From Sinohyriopsis cumingii (lineage: Eukaryota > Mollusca > Bivalvia > Unionida > Unionidae), in the NCBI GenBank assembly GCA_028554795.2, contig CM068830.1:47878227-47942226 (forward strand): 64,000 nucleotides of DNA. Reading direction: 5' to 3'. Numbering within the stretch: the first letter of the stretch is position 1; the number at the start of each line of letters is the position of its first letter. The position numbers were made by a program, and so were the translations under genes. Positions 59,034-64,000 of the stretch are shown here, one piece after another. The notes below the pieces were generated by a model. That model worked only from the letters and a program-made list of their open reading frames with translations. It had not been told where the DNA came from and searched no databases.

Positions 59034-60049
59034 ATGGTAGATATTTACGGAAGATCACGCGGTGATACTACTAAGAGTATAAAAAAATTCGACGAAATAG
59101 ATCTGTCAAATTACACGACTAAAGACGAACTTGCTGATATCATGAACCTCTCTGGAGTTGACCGAGATGAAGTTGTTGTTTGTACAGGATAAATACGGAG
59201 TTTTAAAAACGAGTAATATCAAATGGAATGATATAGTCCGCAGAGTTCTCGGTGCTAGCACGGATAACATTTCAGTATTTACTGACGGGTGTAGAATCAG
59301 AGACTCAAATATGTCGTTTACAACCATCAGAGATGAAATTGCAAGAAGCGTTGCTAATCGTTTGAAAAATACCGGCGACACAATGACAAGTGAACTCAGC
59401 ATGAACGGAAATAAAATAGCTAAGAGATCCAACATCCGACGAAGATGCCGCAACAAAACAATATGTGGACGTTAACTGCAGCACCGTAGATGGTAAATTA
59501 TCCACGTTGCGGGCCGAGTACGACGTTCATGTGGGTATGTTTACGAATCTTCGTAGAAATTTGAGAAAAATGAATGAAATCGCAGATGAATTCTTTGGTA
59601 CTCCGTTGACTGCTGACGTGAAACTATCTGGTATCAATACGAATATTGAAAGGATTAAAAACACACTAGAAGATGTCGTAAGTGGAATTCCTGGTATCGT
59701 TAACAAAATCAATCTGATTAAAATCCCCCACAGACAGATTACCAATATAGTATACACAGTGTCATCGGGATTCTCAACATGGTCACAGCAGAATAATACA
59801 AACAAACATACCGCGGAAGTAACTGGTGTGTACAGGTTGTCTGTGTTCAGCGCTGCAAAATTTAGTATATACACAACATATCCCTGGCGGCATTAAACCG
59901 ATAAGTTTTCCGGGGATGTGTCTACTGTGTTAAATAGCGGAGATGAAGACACATTTATACTGGAAGCCGCTGATAAGAAATTAACCGCAGAATCTTACTG
60001 GTGGTGTCTGGAATTTGTTGCTGAAACGCCTCAACTGGTTACTGTGTAA
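59034..60049 (+). pseudogene. Fibre-like attachment protein
   Basis: It starts MVDIYGRSRGDTTKSIKKFD. The N-terminal part has NYTTKDELADIM, then, after a frame change near 59190, DKYGVLKTSNIKWNDIVRR. The middle has GDTMTSELSMNGNKIA, and in the next frame DPTSDEDAATKQYVDVN. This is the Met-Asn-Gly-Asn-Lys-Ile...Asp-Ala-Ala-Thr-Lys-Tyr-Val stalk repeat known from phage and virus fibres. A helical linker follows, then a C-terminal beta-rich part (TGVYRLSVFSAAKFSI) and, after a stop near 59895, a final piece ending LVTV. The shape suggests a trimeric fibre with shaft and head. At least three breaks are present. Confidence 0.6.
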
Positions 60050-60055
60050 AATATT

Positions 60056-60528
60056 ATGGCCGTTCAAAAATTTAGATATGATCAAGTACATGAATGACAA
60101 ACAGCGCTAAAAACCATCATTGACAAGTATACAACGAAAGTAAAAAAAATACCGAGGACGTGCAATTCTCATTCATGTTATTGTGTACTCGGTAGCCGTG
60201 CTCACTGCTGTTACCGGTGTGGTATTATCAGCGCTAATACCAGTAACAACAGCTGCAGCTGTGACAATATGTGTTTCATCATCGGTGAACATCGCTGGGG
60301 TTTTTAATATTATCGTGAAAAAGATATCCACGTGCACGAGCACAAAATTTGCTTTAATATGTTGTAAAATTACACACGGTAACAACAGCATATGCTAAAT
60401 TGTCGTCGCTGATATCTTCAAGCCTTGACGATACGACAATATCAGATTCTGAATTTGACGCAATGCTTAAGACATACAATGAAGTAATTGATTTAGAAAA
60501 CCGCAATTTGAAAAATGGGAGTTTAAAT
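60056..60528 (+). pseudogene. Membrane protein with two hydrophobic segments
   Basis: It starts MAVQKFRYDQVHE six bases after the fibre stop. A short basic helix (KTIIDKYTTKVKKI) comes before two long hydrophobic stretches (IVYSVAVLTAVTGVVLSALI and TTAAAVTICVSSSVNIAG). The C-terminal soluble helices have YAKLSSLISSSLDD and ISDSEFDAMLKTYNEV. Helix, two membrane segments, then a cytosolic helix pair ending near Asn-Leu-Lys-Asn is the layout of small membrane proteins found beside fibre genes in related elements. Stops or frame changes occur near 60094, 60160 and 60380. The next gene's ATG (60530) lies just beyond. Confidence 0.5.
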
Positions 60529-60529
60529 A

Positions 60530-61105
60530 ATGACAGAACTACTTCAGCAGATAGCCGCAAATACAAGTCCGCTGAAACCACAATGATATCAGAAATCTCA
60601 ATTCAGTATTAATTTTCCAACCGCGATTCCAATAAAAGAAATCGCCCTTGCGCAATTGCGATTATACTACAGTTGGCCAAATATCAGGTCAAGATCATTC
60701 GGCGGTCTACAATCGAATAATTCGTTGGTATTTGCAAATAAAAATAAACCAGATGGAACATCTGACTGGGTAGTTGTTGGAATACCGACCGGTAGTTATC
60801 AAATCGAGCAAATCAATGATGAATTTCAACGTAGAATCAAATATGTTTCTGGGCGGGAATCCAAGGTAGCTATAACAGTTCACGAACCAACACTGTCCGC
60901 CGCGATAGAGATAAACTCCCCTGATTATGCCGTGGATATATATATCAGTCATCGATCAGAACAGTGCTAGGATGGCCTGATGTTGCTTCTAAATATCATG
61001 GGCCGTCAGAACCAGCGCTGTCTGATTTTATCACCGATAAAAATAAAATATTTATCAAACTGCCAGAATATCGAACTAGAAATATTTGGATAGAAACCGC
61101 ATGAC
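60530..61105 (+). pseudogene. Beta-rich virion protein (vertex/penton-like by position)
   Basis: It starts MTELLQQIAANTSPLKPQ. After a stop it continues as a beta-strand-rich chain: EIALAQLRLYYSWPNIRS, SNNSLVFANKNKPDGTSDWV, VGIPTGSYQIEQINDEFQRR, then EINSPDYAVDIY and, one frame on, TVLGWPDVASKYHG. The Gly-Ser-Tyr-x-Ile.. and Thr-Val-Leu-Gly-Trp blocks are shared with a protein that recurs in invertebrate virus-like elements next to the fibre genes, usually of unproven function. A single jelly-roll vertex protein is the likeliest role. Breaks occur at about 60586 and 60960. Confidence 0.5.
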
Positions 61106-61671
61106 ATTTTAGAGCGTCTGATGGCACTATTATTCCTAAAATGTTTCCCCCTGTATATTTTCGTTTTGCCAATGATGCCCCAGTCATAAATGAATATTAT
61201 TATGATGCATATTTTTGGTTTAAAGATATTAAATCTGAAAACACTAGGTCATTTGCAGATTTACGAAATTTGTTCTCGCTGTTGTCACAGCATTATAGCA
61301 ATGATGTGAAACAGGAGATTATCGAGTTAATACAGCATCTAAACCAACTTAGATCAGATCTCGAGTTTATTAATAAAGTAATTGTTGAAACAGTAATGGC
61401 TAGCGGTGATGAGAATATTAACCCGGATGCATTGGTTCATCTTAGACATATAACGGCAAAATAATTATTTCTTAATCATTATAAAATAACCGAACAACAA
61501 TTACCGACCTTTCTGATACAATCACTTGCAACTGACGAACTGAAGAAATCATTTAACGATCTTCTCAACGAAAACTTTCCTAAAATACTTGAATCCTGGA
61601 AAAAAATAAAGCCACCGGTAGGTATTCTTAGACACAACAACGATCCATATCTCGCCGGGAATTGTAAATAA
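61102..61671 (+). pseudogene. Unrecognised gene of the element, overlapping the previous stop
   Basis: An ATGA overlap with the previous stop marks the likely start. Pieces: DGTIIPKMFPPVYFRFANDA, then a helical region (SLLSQHYSNDVKQEIIELIQ) to the TAA at 61464, and, one frame on, QQLPTFLIQSLATDELKKSF and PPVGILRHNNDPYLAG. It is mostly helical with charged residues and no membrane segment. No family is recognised; its place between the vertex-like gene and the C-terminal capsid-like piece suggests a virion role. Confidence 0.35.
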
Positions 61672-61689
61672 ACTTCAACGATCGTGGTT

Positions 61690-61946
61690 AACCTGATGTA
61701 ATTGGTGGCAGGTATCAGACAAACACAGGCGTATCAAATCAAGCACAGCAAGGATATATTCTGTATACCTTTACACAACAAATCCCACCCGGATATCTGA
61801 TTGTGCAAGAACCAATTAACCCGGTCTATCTACGATGTCATAATCCGCTATTATAAAGAATAAATTTCAAACTAACTAACCAATCTGGCAACTTGCTTGA
61901 CTTAAACAATAAAACGCTGAGTCAAAATTTATATGCGAAATCCTAA
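61690..61946 (+). pseudogene. Capsid-associated protein, C-terminal type piece
   Basis: One frame gives GYILYTFTQQIPPGYLIVQE then NPVYLRCHNPLL and a stop. The next frame gives LTNQSGNLLDLNNKTLSQN and a stop at about 61946. The Leu-Thr-Asn-Gln-x-Gly-x-Leu-Leu-Asp-Leu stretch is typical of the last strands of capsid-like proteins in such elements. No ATG is present, so it may be the far end of the gene at 60530 separated by an insertion, or an independent gene that has lost its start. Confidence 0.35.
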
Positions 61947-62185
61947 AAATCGACGATTTTAATCGTAGAGTGTTGTCCCCTTATCAAGGACAAAGTCAAG
62001 GGAACATTACATACCTGAAAAATACCACTGACGCGTGATACACATTAAAAACAGTAAAAAAAATAATTCCGTCCTTTGATTTTTATCCCCTTGATTTTGG
62101 ATTTTATTAAACTGCAAATTGACTAAAATCAGCAAGAGAGAGACTAAAATTTGACATACTTTCACTTTCATTTCCACGAATGACT

Positions 62186-62559
62186 CTAACTTTCATTGTC
62201 ATTACCACTGACAGTTTGTGACATAATTTTTCTTAATTGTCTTATGCGAGTATTGATTGTCTTTTTTTCTTCGTATTCACGAGACAGTTCTGATCTATTT
62301 TTTTCTATTGCGAGAGTGAGAGACGAACTCCCTCACTTCATTTTCTTTTACTGCAGCCAGCGATTGAAAAATTCCCATTTGAATTTTCTTTACGAACTGG
62401 TATTCTGATGGTAGTGTGTATCCCCCTCCTCCTTAAGTTCTTGTAATGTTTCAAAATCAGAAATAATTTGTTCAGGATTTAGTTCATCAGATATATTTAT
62501 GCCGTCTTTTTCTAATTTTTAATAGCAGAAATAATATCATTGATATTTTCGTACTTCAT
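62186..62559 (-). pseudogene. Coiled-coil protein on the opposite strand of the element
   Basis: From a Met at 62559 the frame reads KYENINDIISAIKN. After a one-base shift it continues DGINISDELNPEQIISDFET and LQELKEEGD, and after another shift LPSEYQFVKKIQMGIFQSLA. The final frame has LAIEKNRSELSREYEEKKTI and TRIRQLRKIMSQT, a strong coiled coil, ending at TAG 62186. It would be about 124 residues. The + strand in the same place shows only weak frames. No family is recognised. Confidence 0.45.
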
Positions 62560-62790
62560 TAGTTACTAAATATACGTTTAAAAGAAAAATATTTTACACT
62601 CTTATGTGAACTTGTAGATTGCCATATGGCATTCTAGCAAGTCCAGAAGGGTGGTTTTTTACACTAAGAACGACACAACCCATGTGAAACACCTAGATTG
62701 CCATATAACAGTCTAGCAGGCTCAGGAAAACCTATTTACAGTAAACCTTAATTCTAAGGACGGCACAGTACATGTAGTATATATACAATC
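62560..62790. promoter_or_regulatory. Spacer with paired repeats between two - strand genes
   Basis: The block tagattgccatatggcattc followed by tagcaagtccag near 62612 recurs as tagattgccatataacagtc and tagcaggctcag near 62691. The block ccttaattctaaggacggca (62745) recurs as tcttaattctgaggacggca (62789), just at the end of the HNH frame. Such paired motifs in an otherwise dense element could be promoter elements, terminators or transcript hairpins. No gene is seen. Confidence 0.35.
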
Positions 62791-63323
62791 TTAATTCTGA
62801 GGACGGCACTCTAATACAAACGGGAGGTATTCAGATGAAATCCTCTGTTTGTACTTCTGTGAAAAAGTTGATTTATATATTTTATTTGCGACTTTCTATA
62901 CTCAGGACATGCAGATATCAAAATGCTTTGCAGCCGTTTTCATTGATTGAAATATTATTTCTTCCCCGGTTTCAATATTTTTTTATTTGACGGCCCTCCT
63001 CCTAAAAAAAATAATACTTCCCAGTACCACCGAACTTGAAATTCTCGCTCTGTGTAACAGTTTCTAAATTATTCAAACAATTATTTTTTTATCCGAGTCA
63101 ATATGATCGATCACAAGACTGTCTTTGATCACCCCAAAGAAACAGTCGTATATAAATCAGTGACTATAATACTTTTTCTTTCCATCAGCTCTGAACATTA
63201 GATAACCAGAGGTACTACTAACAAAACCGACTGGATTTTTAGTCTACAGTTTCTGATTACACCATCACGAGATGCTTCATAATATTTGATGATATGATGT
63301 CTGACAAATTCTTTTTGCTCCAT
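62791..63323 (-). pseudogene. HNH endonuclease with NUMOD-like C-terminus
   Basis: It starts at MEQKEFVRHHIIKYYEASRD (63323). After a frame change comes NPVGFVSSTSGYLMFRADGK, a pattern of NUMOD4-like/HNH proteins with Gly-Tyr-Leu, then FIYDCFFGVIKDSLVIDHID with the HNH His-x-x-Asp. The next frame has NNCLNNLETVTQSENFKF, the Asn-x-Leu-x-Asn-Leu second half of the HNH motif. The C-terminal part reads ETGEEIIFQSMKTAAKHFDI, a NUMOD1-like helix-turn-helix that recognises DNA. About 175 residues would be normal for this class. HNH nucleases of this type cut DNA and often spread as selfish genes. Stops near 63140 (in place of the expected Arg after Tyr-Ser-His) and a frameshift inside the HNH motif inactivate it. 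Confidence 0.7.
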
Positions 63324-63336
63324 TTTATATATAATA

Positions 63337-63658
63337 TTATTTGTCTAATTTATAATTTGTCTTTACAAATCTAGCTATATAATCTTCAGGGGTTCTTATA
63401 ACTTTATCAAGAACCTTGACAGAGACGGGTTGTTATTTTTTTATCATAGTATCGTTTTAGTTCTCTATATCTTTTACCACCACATTGCACACACAACTGC
63501 GTTTCCTTATAACTCCAACACCACACCGTAAGCAGGGTTTTGGACCTAGACTTGCTCTTTGTACTCTCTGAAAATGTTGTCCACAGAATTCATTCACACA
63601 AGATTTGTTACAAGGATTTGAAGACCCTATCATCAGCCACTTGCACTGATTCCTTGTT
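63337..63658 (-). pseudogene. Zinc-ribbon protein of the element
   Basis: The frame begins near QCKWLMIGSSNPCNKSCVNE and continues FCGQHFQRVQRASLGPKPCL with RCGVG. After a one-base shift it reads QLCVQCGGKRYRELKRYYDK, then, after another shift, VLDKVIRTPEDYIARFVKTN and a stop at 63337. Eight or nine cysteines form at least two zinc sites; the second is a Cys-x2-Cys...Cys-x2-Cys ribbon. It ends 14 bases before the HNH start, so the two were probably transcribed together. A nucleic-acid-binding or regulatory role is likely. The initiator Met is not visible. Confidence 0.5.
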
Positions 63659-63710
63659 TGTCACTGTATATATAATATTTTTAATTTAAATACTTGTTTT
63701 AAATATAATA
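63659..63710. promoter_or_regulatory. Short AT-rich divergent intergenic region
   Basis: About 50 bases, almost pure A/T with tatatataatattt, lie between the start of the zinc-ribbon gene (- strand) and the gene starting at 63711 (+ strand). It is the natural place for a two-way promoter, inferred from the layout only. Confidence 0.35.
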
Positions 63711-63990
63711 TGAAGAGTTTGAGAGATTATCCACAATCGAGCCCTGGAAATCTTTGTTTCCTGAATCCAGATTCGATATTGACAGAAGAAACTCTGACTT
63801 GCGGAGGCGAGCTCTGGCTGATCCGACAAATAATCTGATTAATATTATTCGGAATACTAAAAGAGAATTTCGTGACGATGGGGCATCTCACGTATTGTCA
63901 ACATTCAAAATTATACGCAATGACAAGGTCATCGTCAAGGGTGTCGATAAAATCAAAAATATTTTTTCAGAATTAAGTTTATTGTGCTAG
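63711..63990 (+). pseudogene. Unrecognised gene of the element
   Basis: An ATG at 63711 is followed after one base shift by EEFERLSTIEPWKSLFPESR. An open frame then continues FDIDRRNSDLRRRALADPTN and KREFRDDGASHVLSTFKIIR to TAG near 63990. A one-base deletion right after the start codon would explain the shift. The peptide is charged and Arg/Asp-rich with helical content. It is read away from the zinc-ribbon gene and no family is recognised. Confidence 0.35.
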
Positions 63991-64000
63991 CAGAAACAGA

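Larger units (their letters stand above)
55190..64000. mobile_element. Integrated Polinton/Maverick-type virus-like element (right end beyond window)
   Basis: A run of compact genes with little or no intergenic space encodes a double-jelly-roll capsid protein, an adenain-like protease, a fibre-like protein and several small virion-type proteins on the + strand, with a coiled-coil protein, an HNH nuclease and a zinc-ribbon protein on the - strand. This gene set and dense layout is that of Polintons and related virus-like elements in invertebrate genomes. The packaging ATPase, integrase and polymerase are not seen in this part and may lie to the right. The left border is set where host-type repeats stop. 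Almost all genes are broken, so the copy is old. Terminal inverted repeats cannot be checked in the window. Confidence 0.75.

Overview
The window looks like AT-rich, intron-bearing DNA of an animal, most likely a marine invertebrate and plausibly a mollusc. The signs are introns with GT..AG borders, long (TA)n arrays, tRNA-derived SINEs, and a mixture of DIRS-like, Ty3/gypsy, non-LTR and Polinton/Maverick-type elements. Nothing has bacterial gene structure. The species cannot be named from the sequence alone.

Host genes are few. The 3' part of a WD-repeat protein gene runs on the + strand from about 3.3 to 8.5 kb, with at least five exons and an acidic last exon; at least one further exon has not been located. 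A probable last exon of an unidentified gene lies at 23.3 kb. A small intact open frame (about 94 residues) lies on the - strand at 48.0-48.3 kb, and a cysteine-rich secreted-like frame lies at 48.8-49.3 kb. Several short coding-like islands (19.0-19.9, 20.4 and 28.1 kb) cannot be assigned.

Most of the rest is decayed mobile DNA. A DIRS-like tyrosine-recombinase retroelement lies on the - strand at 11.45-16.9 kb, with matching inverted ends and an internal inverted copy of one end. A Ty3/gypsy pol remnant lies at 25.5-26.7 kb (-). A second gypsy element at 30.1-32.4 kb (+) has a TG..CA LTR, a Gag with a zinc knuckle, and a protease-region trace; a related LTR end lies at 18.0 kb. LINE pieces lie at 34.1 kb (+), 39.1-40.8 kb (-, L1/Tx1-like) and 52.4-53.5 kb (+). 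A Polinton-type protein-primed DNA polymerase remnant lies at 35.0-36.4 kb (-). SINE copies, a MITE with a 10-bp target duplication, seven long (TA)n arrays and several minisatellites fill much of the remainder.

The most notable region is 55.2-64.0 kb, which runs off the right edge. It is a compact, mostly intronless virus-like gene cluster of Polinton/Maverick type. The + strand carries two leading structural-type genes, a basic minor capsid-like protein, a double-jelly-roll major capsid protein, a small alanine-rich GLRLP protein, an adenain-like cysteine protease, a fibre-like protein, a membrane protein and two or three vertex/capsid-associated genes. The - strand carries a coiled-coil protein, an HNH endonuclease with a NUMOD-like tail, and a zinc-ribbon protein. 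A further + strand gene starts at 63.7 kb. Gene ends abut or overlap by a few bases, as in a viral transcription unit. Nearly every gene has one or more frameshifts or stops, so this copy is an old integrated fossil.
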